From positions 803,807 through 867,806 of the forward strand of contig VXAY01001039.1 in NCBI GenBank assembly GCA_013399855.1: a stretch of 64,000 bases of DNA. Reading direction: 5' to 3'. Below, piece by piece: positions 50,401-61,700 of the stretch (within the stretch, counting starts at the first letter, position 1; each line of letters starts with the position of its first letter). Origin of the DNA: Oxyruncus cristatus. Taxonomy: Eukaryota > Chordata > Aves > Passeriformes > Cotingidae. Below the pieces are notes generated by a model. It was not told where the DNA came from and did no database searches. It worked only from the letters and a program-made list of their open reading frames with translations. The position numbers were made by a program, and so were the translations under genes.

Positions 50401-53400
50401 GGGAAGCTTACCTTGATTGTTTGTATTTCTCTTTTCATATATAAATCAAGTTCATAGCTCTTGAGCATTTGTAGAGCAATTCAACAATGTGTTTGTTTCA
50501 AGTCTTTGGGTTTTTTTCTCCCTTAAATCCTTTGAGATGTTTGGGGTTAGGATTTCTCATTCAGTAACTGTATTCAGTAAAATGAAGCATCTGTCAAAGC
50601 TATATGAGAGGATGACAGGTTCTTCCAGAGTTCTCAGTTTGCTAAGCCTTAACTGTCTGCTGCTTTGAATCAGGACTTTGCAACTGCTCAAGGTCTTTAA
50701 GTACTTAATTAACTTTATGTTAACAATGAGCCTAGCCCTCTCTTGTATTTTAGTAAAACCCTTGATTTTTTTTCAGATTTTCATTTTATGGACGTTACAG
50801 GTATTAATTTTTGACTCTGATTGAAGAAGACTTAAATCCCAAACTTTATTGGAGAAGGAAAAAATAATTTTCATCCCAGCAGTGCATTTTTTAGGTAACT
50901 TTTATATTTAGAATCCACTTACCGTGTAGATTTCAGAAAGCTAAATGTTTATTTTCTGCATCCAAAAAGATGGTTTTAAACATCTTTCATGGTTTTAAGT
51001 GTAGAGAAAGTGCAGAGTTCAGAGCTGAAATTAGCTTGCTTGTAAATCACTTATTTTGTATACAATATCTAAAAAGTATTAAGAGGTAGAGTGAAAATTT
51101 AGCATATCTAGGCACAGGAAGACAGGTTAAAATGGTAGTAAGAACCATGATTTTCAATTTTCTACCCTTTCAGTTGTCTGAGTCTGCCCTTTTCTTAGGG
51201 CAGACTTTACAGGTCCACAAATATAAGTGAATAGGGTTTGGGGGAGATATGGTGAGAACACTGCAAGGGCTTGTCTTGGGGTGTCTTTAGGGCTAGAAGA
51301 GACTGACTCTTGGTTTGTACCCCCTGCCCTGTAGTGAAGCTATGGCAATGACCATTTGTTGTCCCTGGTTAAAACCCTTCATTTCTTAGTGTTTGCAGAG
51401 CAAACTCTGGGTTGCTTGGCTTTCCTCTAGTTTCAGAAGTTACCATCTGCCTGCCTTAGTTGTCCATGATGCAGTGGAGTTCTTGCTACTCCTCGCAGTC
51501 ATTGTGTTTTAGATGTGTAGACCTACTTCTGAATATAGAACTGGGTTTACTTATTTCAGAGTAAGTCCTACATGGAGTAGCATGTTCCCTTGTGCTGAGT
51601 CCTCCTGTTCTTCCCTGTTCTGCCACCCTGATGAACTGCAGTTGGGTCATTGTTTGACTCTCTTTTCATCCACTCCCAGGGGTTGAAGGGGGTGCTTCTG
51701 GACACCATCTGCTCACCATCACCCCTGGTGTCTAAGTATTGTACTGAGCACTGAGGTGGCTTCCTGTGTTCTCTGGAGCTTTGCAGGGCTTCTAGGAGGA
51801 GCTCTGTGGCTTGAGTGGCTTGCAGTGACTGCTGAAGAGCCTTGGGAGTACAAACTGCCAGTCTACAGGAAGGGGTTTTTGGAAGAGCCTCTCCATAATG
51901 AGAGGAGCAAAGTATAACACATAGGTATTAGCCTAGGTGGAAGGTTTTGGTATTTTGCTTTTATTTGCATTACCTGTCAGTCCCTCGGAAAGAAAGCTGG
52001 AGGTCCCAAATCAGCTATGAGGTCCATGTTGATGGTAGCAATGAAAAAAGACCTGGTTTGTTGCCTTATTTCCTTGCATGTTATGACTGTCCTCTTCTGC
52101 TAGGGAGTGACCCATCTGGGTGCAAACTGCCCCCTCCTTCAACCACACAAAGATGCGAGTGAATTCCTTATATGTTTCAATAATTTGGCCGTTCATAAAA
52201 AAAGAACAAATCCAAACCAGCAGAATTTTTCATCCATAAACTAAGTATTTTAAAGCATGAACCTAAAATCGTGAGTTGATACTCCAAAATCAGGTTTTTC
52301 AGTTTTGTTTGTCTCTTCTACTGTGTTGGCATACAAATGGTTTAATGTGGAGCTGTCTGGGGTGTTGTGAGGACTGGGTGCTACTTACAGCCCAGGTGGT
52401 GGTGGCAGGGGTCATTCATCCTGTCTCATCCCCTTTGGGCTTAGCCCATGGGAAGACTCCAGTTAGCCCAGGAATTGCAGTAGAGAGCTGCGCTAATATC
52501 TTGCCAACTGCAGGACAGAAGATACTTGATCCTGGAAGCTTTGTCATGAAAAAATTTTGTCTGGAAAATTCTGTGCAGATTTGAATGGGCCAGGTAAATT
52601 TATACTGGGAAGTGCTTTCTAAAATGTGTCCTGAAACATTTTTATCTGGTGCTGATGGCCTTAAAAGCCAGATGAAGTGCGTCAGTGACTCATGGTCACT
52701 TACTGCCCTGCTGCGTGATGTAAACCAGATCTTCCCTTGGTGCCTTCTCACATACAGCCTTGCCTGGCTGGACTGTGGATTTCAGGCTTGTGCTTACAGT
52801 CTATGATTCATAACCTAAACAAGCTATTCTCTTGAAAGAGATCTCTTAAATTGCTTGTAGCCTAAATGCAAAGTTTCTGCTCACTTCCTTATTATTCTAC
52901 CTATAATTAAAAGGAAATTAGACCTAAATGTTAGAATGACCCAGGAACTTTTATTTTCCCTTCCTCTCACCTTCCTCTCTTCCACTCCTGCCTCAAAATA
53001 TGAATTTGTTGCAGTTTTAGGCCTAATGATTGTTCTGTCCCCTGAGGGCATTGCTGCTGAAGAGTGGATGCTTAACATTTCAAGGAAGATAAAGGAAGAA
53101 AAAGGGAAGGTGTGTAGGTTTGGGGTTTGGTTTCCTTTTGTTTCTTTAAAGTTTCCCACACACCTTTGGGTATTTGTGACATTCATAAAATCAATTGACT
53201 TGAGAAGAAAATTAGGTATACGAAGCAAAGCACTGTTTACCAGCAAAATGAGCAGCTATGATATATTTCAGTCGTCAGATGCTTGGCTAAATAATGGTAA
53301 CATACGTTTTTTTGCTACTAGAAATTGAGATTTTGGCGGTCATATGCAACTGTGAAATCTGTAGGCATATACTGTAGCAGAAGCTGTCTTTATGCATATA

Positions 53401-53859
53401 CAGCACATGCTATTTGGCTTGGGAGAAAGTTCTTCGCTCTCTAAGAAAGTCAGGGTTTTGATGGAACTGACTGCTGTTTGTGCTTCATACTTAAAATTAT
53501 TTTATTCTGGAAAGACAAATGAGTTGTATGTTTCAATGGTACTGTTGTTTTTCCCCCGTTCCCAGCAACGCAATGTGTTTCCTTGGCTCCTTCTTCTTTC
53601 CATGCTGTTTCTTTCCAAGCTTGTGATCATAATTACAGTGAGAAGTAGATTATATCCATCTGTATATTCCAGCAGGGAAACTGAACCTTGGATGAGTTTG
53701 GAACTGTGGGACATTTCCTTACTCACCTCTCTCTTTAAGAGTTTGTGGTATCCTCAAAGGTGACATTGGGGGTGTCAATCTGAACGGCCTAATAAGACAC
53801 TTGGTACAGGGAGAGGAGAGTAAAAGGGAAAGGATGGAAGAAGTATGAACACTGGTGGT
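47495..53859. other. non-coding, probably intronic sequence
   Basis: The part 48560-50040 is somewhat GC-richer and more complex. A good acceptor at 48845 (TTTTAATGCAG) opens two frames at once, one for about 86 codons, but no donor or recognisable protein follows. ORFs of up to 130 aa (52936-53328) are opposed by minus-strand ORFs over the same bases. No RNA gene or transposon was recognised. Confidence 0.5.
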
Positions 53860-54000
53860 TCACCAGTGTCACATTAATAGAATCCTCCAATCAAGTGCTT
53901 ATTCGTTTTAACTAGTGGCTAATTAATCAGAGTGAGTAGATAAAACAATAAGCTGCTTTTAATGAAGTGAAGCAGCTTTATTAGCAGTAAGCAAAATGCA
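53860..54000. promoter_or_regulatory. candidate regulatory element with homeodomain and NKX2-type words
   Basis: Within 100 bases: TCAAGTG (53891-53897, NKX2 consensus), CTAATTAATC (53919-53928, paired/homeodomain core), AACAAT (53944-53949, SOX-type) and a strong hairpin (53947-53982). The clustering is unusual for this window. Enhancer function is inferred. Confidence 0.35.
53947..53982. repeat. hairpin-forming inverted repeat
   Basis: AATAAGCTGCTT (53947-53958) pairs with AAGCAGCTTTATT (53970-53982): 12 base pairs with one bulged T, around an 11-base AT-rich loop. Too short for a microRNA precursor by itself. Each arm carries an AGCTG/CAGCT half-E-box. Confidence 0.75.
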
Positions 54001-54298
54001 AAATATTTGGTCTCTGGCACATGTGGTTTTCATGGGGACTGTGGTTTGCCACCAGCTCTGGAGCGTGCTGGCCTTTTTCTTGCTTCACTCTGCAGGCAGT
54101 GCTCTCCGTGTGTTTCACAGAGTTTCACATTGGCATATGGCCAATTCAGAATATAGAATCAAATCAGAAGCAGGTATAACATTTTAAAAACAGAATAAAT
54201 GTTCCTTACAGATCTTTCTCTATGCCAAATTAGCATTTGCCAACTTCCATACTTCGGATGCTGTTATTTTTCTTTGGAGATAGCAGGCTTTATGCTTC

Positions 54299-54325
54299 CA
54301 AGCAAGCAAGCAAACAAACAAAAAC
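54299..54325. repeat. (CAAG)n/(CAAA)n microsatellite
   Basis: Three CAAG units pass into three CAAA-type units, an imperfect tetranucleotide repeat. Confidence 0.75.
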
Positions 54326-57300
54326 TGTGTGGCTTTTCAAGAGAGTGCCACTGTTTGACAAGGCAGCAATAGGATACTGCCTGTTAACTGCAAACACAGC
54401 CTGAAACCAATCAGTGGTTATCTACCCACTTGCAACTTAGGAACAGAAATGCACCAAGGTGGTGTATATAATTAGGTGAAGGGCCAAAGCCAGTGTGTCA
54501 TTCTCTGTTAGACTGGAGCAGGCTTGCTTACTCTTATTCAAATGATCTGCAGTGCATCTGTGCTGTAGTGGTGTTCCCTGGTGTCTCTCTTGAAAAGCTA
54601 TAGAAGCCCTCAGATAGGGTACGATGAGCATGGCAAGAAAGGGCTGTAATAGGCAGTATATAAACGAGTCACAGATTAAGAGAATGACGTCTTTTAAATT
54701 GGGCTAAATTAAATTAATCTAAAGACCCACATTTAGGCTTGAAATGAACTGCACTTACGACTATGCATATCCTTGTTGAAATAAACTCAAATTAGCAATT
54801 TTTTCATAAGTCACCTCAAAGCAAACTCTTTACAAACTAACGATTCGATAAGGTTCCTGTAGTTACATGAACTGGAGAAGTTGAGCTGGAAGATGGATGT
54901 GATTTGAGAACAGGATTCTGGCAAGTAAATTGTCTTCCCCCCACCAGCCTTTCCTTAAAAGACTCTGCTTCCCAGCGCCATTCAAGTGTAAATCCCTGTG
55001 CAACAAAGAGGAGGCTGGCAGCTCCACCGGTTCAAGAGTATAAGTGATCTCGCATGCTTCAGTTGAAAGGTTGAATCCCTGAAACACAGAATGCTGCTAT
55101 AGAGGGAAACTCTCAAAAGGCTGGTGAGAAGGGGGGGGTGGTTGAGATCCTTGAAAGCGCAATGGCAATTTTTGCCTTTACCATAAAATGACCTAGAGAC
55201 GAACTCGACAAAGGGAAAGCTGCTGTTCAGGTGAAGTTGCAATCACCAGCTCTATGGGCTGCATTTTACTTGCTCTCCCCCTTAGGAACACAGCATGCTG
55301 CTCTTCTTGCCAGCACTGTGTGTGGTGCCAATATTTTGTCTACAGTGTGCATTGAATCCCTCTTAGTTTTCCTGTTTGGATTATTCTTTCTAACGACTTC
55401 GTGTTGCGAGTCTCAAAGCTTCAGAATTGTAACCTCTGGGTATGCAAAACAGAGTATGAAATCGTGGACATTGGGTTTTACACTGAAAGCATGAGGTTAA
55501 TCTCACACCTTCTAAAAACCTTGTAAATATTTGACTGGCTACTCGGCAACCCAGCTGAACTGGCTGAGTTAATGCTTAATGTGAGAGTGGTCCTGAAGTG
55601 CGTGGCTTTGGTGATGGGCCAAGGGTCACAGGGTGAGCAGTGGTTCCCTATGAAGACAGCTGTGCTCCCTGTTCCCTGCCTTCTGGGGTGGCCACCACCA
55701 CGCCACCCACCCAAATCTGCAGGCAGGAGGGGTGAGATAGCTGTTTCCACCCTGGACAGAGTCAGCCCAGTATGTTTAGGTGGTAGTGAGATTGGTTTGG
55801 GCTGTCCTGCCTGACTCTCTCTGCCCTGGTTCTTGTGCTGGTACGGCAGCAATGTGGTAATCTCTGATTTTCAAGTGAGGGTGAGCCTCTCAAGCTCTCC
55901 ACAACTACATCTGGATTTGGAATAAGGTTTTTATGCGCATATAAAAATGGCACCAGTAGGCAGTTGATAGTAAGTGGTCGCTAGGAACAAGCAGCCTACA
56001 GGCCAGTGCTCAAGTCTGAGCATATTAAAATGGTAAACTGTAGGTTCTTATACCTGTCATGCCTTGATAATTTAAAAATGCCCCCGTCTTGTCTTCTGAA
56101 TGAAATGCTTTCTAGTGTTGGAAAGTTAGCACATAGGAAAGATTACATAGGAAAATGTTTGCAGCTTTATGAACCAGATAACTGAAAATCTTTTTCTTTG
56201 TTTTACGGGAACTAATCAGTGCAAGGCAGCTTTTGCTTTTCTGATATGAAGATTGTTCATTCATAACACTGTACCATATCAGCCCTTCCAAGTGGCGAGG
56301 ACCTTAAATGTCAGTGCAAATGAGAGAAGATTCTTTCAGAGAACCTCAGTATCATAACAAGCCACAGCATTGTTTAAAAGTAAGTATGTTTTTAAACTAG
56401 CTACTGATTGTTTACATTTAGTGAATGTTGCTTGAGGATACCAGCAATCTGAGACAATCCCAAAGACAAGTATAGTGTACTCCAGTACCTGCGTAAAGAA
56501 GCAGTGCTGCCCCACCTCCTGCTCCATGAGATGGAAATGAGCAAACCTTTCATTATTGAGAAATAACCTTGTTACATGGTGTTAAAAACCTACTTTCTGT
56601 TGCTCTAATTTTTTTAACAATTGTTGTTGTAGGAAAAAAATTGTTAATTTCTGGCCATAGTTTAATAGGGGCTATGTTTACAGTATTTACCCAATCTAGA
56701 CAGCTGTGGAGGCTTTAAAAATACCCACAACTGATTTCCAAAGGAACTGCTTGCCAGTATTGGCAGTGGTAGATTCAGAAAGGAAGAAAAAACCTCATAG
56801 AAGAAAGAACAAAGAGTGTAGCTGTCTCCAGAGCAAATACAGTGGATGATTAATGCCTCTGAATGGTGTACTTGAGAGTGATGGTATTTAGTCATGTGAC
56901 ACTGCTATTTTTTGGTGACTGATCCAATTTTTTTGGCTCTTTGGGTTCCCTCAGTATCTCAGTCTAGGCCTGACATAGAGGACTATGCATCTGTGGTTAG
57001 GACTCAAAATTAAGTTGTTTGATACAGTCTTAAATTGAAAATAAATTAAAAGAGTTGCATATGATGCTTGTAAAATCCAGTTAAGATTATTATTCTCTCC
57101 TCCACCCCCCTTGATATAAGGAATCTGAAAATTGTATTTTTTTTTTTTCAGACATCATTGGTACCGGTGTGCTCAGTGCACCTTAATTAAATGTAGCTAC
57201 TTTATACCTTATGTCAATAACTTAGTAGCAAGTATCTTTTAATTATTTGTGAAATTATTTTAGAGTTAGTGTGACACCTGCCTAATAACAGATTTCCAAG

Positions 57301-58454
57301 AAGTAAGTCTTTGCATATGGCGTTTCAGATGAAAACTAAACAAGTGCTACTGGAATAGTAGTGATGATGTGCAAATAAATTCGGTGATTCTTCTTGATTT
57401 TTGAAACCATTCCTTACACAAAGTATGTATACTTCTGGTCTTTTGTTTTCTTGTGTGTGCGTGTGCTGATAAGTTAGTTTACATGCCCACTTAATTGTTG
57501 GTAGTCTCCATTTTCTGGTCTGTGTTTTTGTGGCAGATACTTTGATTCCTGAAGATCAATTTTGAAAATAATTTGTTACTGTATTTTATCCTGTTTGACA
57601 AAAAGTGTCTCAGGAGAAAATGAGTGTTGAGGAAAGAAGGCACTAGTGTTGGAAAAAGTCTGCTCCACCTCACATCCTGGCCAGGAGGTTTGACCTCAGA
57701 CTGGGACTCTTCTCTCGGAAGGGATTCAGTACATTTTGACTTCCTTGTGCTTAATCCAAACAAGCCGTAAGGAAGAAGCTAGAGAAGATGAGGTTTGGGA
57801 AAATGGCATCTTGTTCTGGTGCTGTGTGACTTGTGAACAAAGCACCTCAAACTTACTTCCTACACCTTCTCCTGTTAAGATCTGCTATTGTGCAGACACC
57901 TTTGTGAGCACTGAGCATGGCCCCAGCTGGCTGGTGTTGGTTTAGGTGTTTTTGTAGCAGGCCAGAGTGCTGGGAAAGAATATCATTCTTAACAACCTAT
58001 TGCTGGAAAGGGAATTGACATCCAGGCGTTGGTTCTTCTGAAGGACCGTGGTTTATCATGAGCTCAACCTGGATGCAAGTGAAGTCTAGCATTTGCTTCC
58101 TGAAAGCGTTCAGCAAGTGCCACTGTAAAATGAGAGTCTGTTGGGCCACTACAAATGCCAACCCTGTATTTCTAACTGAACACATGGATGCACAGAAAAG
58201 CAAAGTTATTTTCCTGCAGTTCCCTAGCAAGTGAATGACATAGCTAGGAGTAGAACGGAGATTTCCTGATGTCCATTTCCCTCTTATAATTACTAAGCAG
58301 CACTGCTTTCTTCCTCATTGTAAACGTGAATCAAGCCAAATGGCATGCACAATTAGCTTTTTTTTTTTTTTCCAGCAAAGCTGGGGGGAAGGAGGGAAGG
58401 AGGAGGGGACTGGAGATAAAAAGGGGGAGGGGAGAGTCATTCAGGGACACTGTA
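54326..58454. other. non-coding, probably intronic sequence
   Basis: Includes the AT-rich regulatory candidate at 54690-54860, a G8 run near 55131, a GC-richer patch at 55560-55860 with overlapping ORFs on both strands, and an isolated strong acceptor-like site near 57152 (long T run then CAG) with no coding frame after it. A purine-rich tract (GGGGGAAGGAGGG type) lies at 58382-58435 after a T run. No gene was recognised. Confidence 0.5.
54690..54860. promoter_or_regulatory. weak candidate regulatory element
   Basis: AT-rich but non-repetitive, with AAATTAAATTAATCTAA (OTX/PITX-like TAATCT), ATGCATAT (POU-like) and CAAATTAGCAATT words. Lower confidence than the elements at 53860 and 58455. 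Confidence 0.22.
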
Positions 58455-58735
58455 CCTGCTGGGGGCACAATGTAATAACCACCCGAGCAGCCTGGGCTGC
58501 AGATGCATTGTTATCTGCAGAGTCCCCAATCTGGGAGAGCTGCAAAAGGTTTAATGCAAATCCGAGACCTCTGCCATTGTGTGAGACAGATTAGGGCTCA
58601 TTTGCATTCCTTCTCCTATAATAATTACCTAGCAAGGAGTGCCTGTTACCATTAGCTTCATTCTGTTTGCCTGTGATAACGCCATCAGCAATCTCTTCTC
58701 CACGTATTGTGGACACTGTGAGGAAGGGCAGTGGG
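58455..58735. promoter_or_regulatory. candidate SOX/POU enhancer
   Basis: Two perfect octamers, ATGCAAAT (58554-58561) and its inverse ATTTGCAT (58600-58607), lie 46 bases apart start to start. A perfect SOX site CATTGTTAT (58506-58514) and a second CCATTGT (58574-58580) sit nearby, together with a TAATTA homeodomain core (58622-58627). The stretch is sequence-complex with few repeats and contrasts with purine-rich DNA just before it (58382-58435). SOX2 and POU3F factors co-occupy such clusters in neural-progenitor enhancers, which is known biology. That this element works so is inference. Confidence 0.42.
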
Positions 58736-61700
58736 CCAAAAAAAAATTCTGTTGGGATAGTAGTAGAAAAATCTGAATGCTGAAAAATTAAAATGCAGAT
58801 AATTGTAGTAATAACCATTAAATACAGCTGGAGAAATATGTGAGCTGAAGAGTAAAAGTCCATATTAATCCATAATATTGATGAGTTGTGTGGTTTCAAA
58901 TATCAGTTAAGAAAAGCCAGCACAGGATTTTAACTGAGCTTTATCTATGGTGCTTCAATAGTTTTGTTCTGTTTTCAGAATTGACTCAGATTTTTCTAAA
59001 ATTAACACAACTAGAGATCAGTGTTATCGAGAGATGTTAACAGTCTAAAACTGATGTGATGCATCAGAAACTAAGGTAAAATTCAGCAAACATAGTGCAA
59101 CTTTGGGTCCTGTTACTGAAGCAAAGCAGCATTCCTAACTTTGAAATAAAGGCAGATATTTGGGGATTTTTTTACTGTATGTGTTTGTTTTTAAGATGGG
59201 AGGAGTTAAATAGCAGAAAAGGAATGCAACTAAGCATATAAGACTGAGAGTGCTAAAATCATCTTATTCCTTCTACACACTAATTGTATATAGAAAGAAC
59301 GTGAAATACTTGTGACCAACATTTGCAGTTCTTGCCATTAGCTCTCCTTTCCTTGGTTTTTGCCCTCTGCATCCTGACAAAGAAGCCACTGGGGTCACCC
59401 CACCAGAGGCAGAGAGCCCTGAGGTCCCGTGTTCAGCTCTGGCTCCTGCCTTGAATCCCCAGCCTTGAGTGCAAGCCACAGCAGCAGAGCGTGGCTGCTG
59501 GGCACGGGACTGAGGACTCACTTCAGGGCCTGGTTGTGTGTCACCACAAGGTTGTCTTTGGATACTCCTAGTGCAGGGTCTAGGGGGAACTTTGTTTGGA
59601 AGTGGGAGACATGACACATGCTCTACATGCGCGTTGACATCAGGGAGGTAGCACCGTGTGCCTGGGCAGCCTCTGTTTTGGTACAAATTTCCCTGTTTTG
59701 GTGCAAGCTTTCCCTTGCCAGAATTTTTACAGTGAAGTGATTCTGTCTTTCACAGGGGAGGTGTGGTGAAGCAGGAAGACAAATCAAAGCAACCCTGTCA
59801 CTTACCTGCAAGCAGCCACCTTACATGTGTTTAAATAGATGTATGATGAACTCTGTTCTGCAGCAGGCTGTCAAAATGGTGGGTCTCATAGTTGGGTTGT
59901 TTTGGGTGCTTTTGGTTTTTTTTCAAGTGATATTTTGAGGGCATGCTACCATATTCACCTTGTCATCAGTGCAGAAGCAGCAGAATGCCCAGGACGCTAC
60001 CTGAAGAGTTGACCATGGCTCTGTGAGAGGAGGGAGTGGTGTGGGGTTGCAAGGGGCTCTTCTGTTGATGAGCTGTTGGGCAGCTAATGAACTGTGAAGG
60101 AAAAAACCTTGGTTACTGAGACTGGCGCCGTTTCTGGCTGGTTTGGATTTGTGCGGTTACTGTGTTGCCTGTAAAATTTGAAATAACTGTGAAGAGTTTG
60201 GAGATCCTCATGTGTGAACATCCTTAGTATACAGTCAAGTTTTCTGACATTTTCCTCTTGCCGTTGGATTCATTTTCTTAAGCTGTGATAGCAAGAAAAG
60301 AAATTTGGGAACACTTAGTGTCAAGATACGTGGATAGGGCTAAGTGCTGCCTTTGAAGATATCACTGGATATTTGGTGTTAACTAGAAGTTACATTACTC
60401 TAAAGGATTAGAGGGAATGACAGACAACTGAAAATGTTCTTAGTTCCTAAGTCTGGGTTTTTTCCCCTTCTTGTTTTGCCTGCTATAATAATGTTAAAGA
60501 TCACAAACATGACAGGTACACAAATGTAAAGGGAAATTAGGTTGACAAAAAATAGTTTGAAAGCATATGTTTCTTAAAGAAAACAACTACTTTTAATTCT
60601 AAATACAACCTGTGGATACAGCTATGTTTTATTTAAAAGCAGTAGCATAAACCTTTTGTTCATCCTCAGACCTTTTTCTAGGAGGAGGAAATACAATTTG
60701 ATGCATAGCTAGTTCTGTATAAATCATTTACAAGTTGTGCCATCGTTATATAGGAATAAAACTGCAGCTGATACAATTGGAAAGGTCTAATATATGTAGT
60801 GTGTGGAGAAGGACAGGGAAGTTTTGAAGTGCTATTGTGGAGAAAAATGATTATGTACGTCTAAATGAAAGCTAAAGCAGAGCAACATATGTGTGAGTAA
60901 TTGGAGATAAAATCTTGACTACTTAGGAGATACTGCAGTAGGATATGTCAAGCTGTATGTTTATATGTATGTACACACACAATTTGAAACTTAAAAAATT
61001 ATGTAAAGATAACGTAGCTTCTTATAAGGCTTGTATTATTCCTGCAAATTTTTCTCCTATGGCCCGCCTTTAGTAATTAATTTAGTCCAGTCACCATATG
61101 TATTTTCATTCTTTGATTCTCTACGATGCCTTCCAAGTAACTTTATATATCGGGCAGTATTTAGTTTTTTTCTTTAACCCACCATGTGTATGGGTATGTT
61201 ACTGATACCAAGGCCTCTCTAATCTGGAAGAGGTGCATCAGAAATGAGTTTTCAAGTCCCTTTCCTTATTTACTGTTGAACTTGGGCTTTAGACCCTTTG
61301 TTAAAGACCCCATAAAGGCACTTGAACAGATGTGGTTTTGTTGAAGGAAATGTCACCATATTCAGCTTGCTCTCTTAAGTGAAGAGGTGCCGAAAGCCCT
61401 TGCACTGCGCCGGCTCAGCAGCGACAGGGCTGCTCTTGCTCATCCTGCCTAATGGGAGGCAGTGGCCTGTCACACCCAGGAGCAAGGAGCAGTTCCTTTG
61501 CTCAGGCTGAGCTATACAAGCTGGTCTGAGTTGTTTTTCAGTATTGCTGCACTTGAAGGTGGGTTGAAGCTTACCTTACTGTGTTGTTGAAATGCGTGTC
61601 GCGTCCTCTTAGAAGTTCAAATTTGGAGAAAGGCAAACGTCGTGGACAGATAAGCCACTCTAGAAAACAGGCATCTCATCTTGGTAACGTACTGTATTTG

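Noticed and set aside
53947..53982. microRNA precursor
   Set aside because: The stem is only 12 bp, too short for a Drosha substrate, and flanking bases do not extend it.
55063..55085. tRNA-like word AGGTTGAATCCC
   Set aside because: It resembles a B box loosely, but no A box, acceptor stem or cloverleaf could be formed nearby.
57152..57301. Possible exon after a T-run/CAG acceptor, ending at a GTAAGT
   Set aside because: All frames are closed by stops and the sequence is AT-rich and plain; the pairing of sites is likely chance.
59800..59815. Minus-strand donor-like word CTTGCAG-GTAAGTGAC
   Set aside because: No acceptor or coding frame on the minus strand to form an exon; donor-like words occur by chance every few kb.
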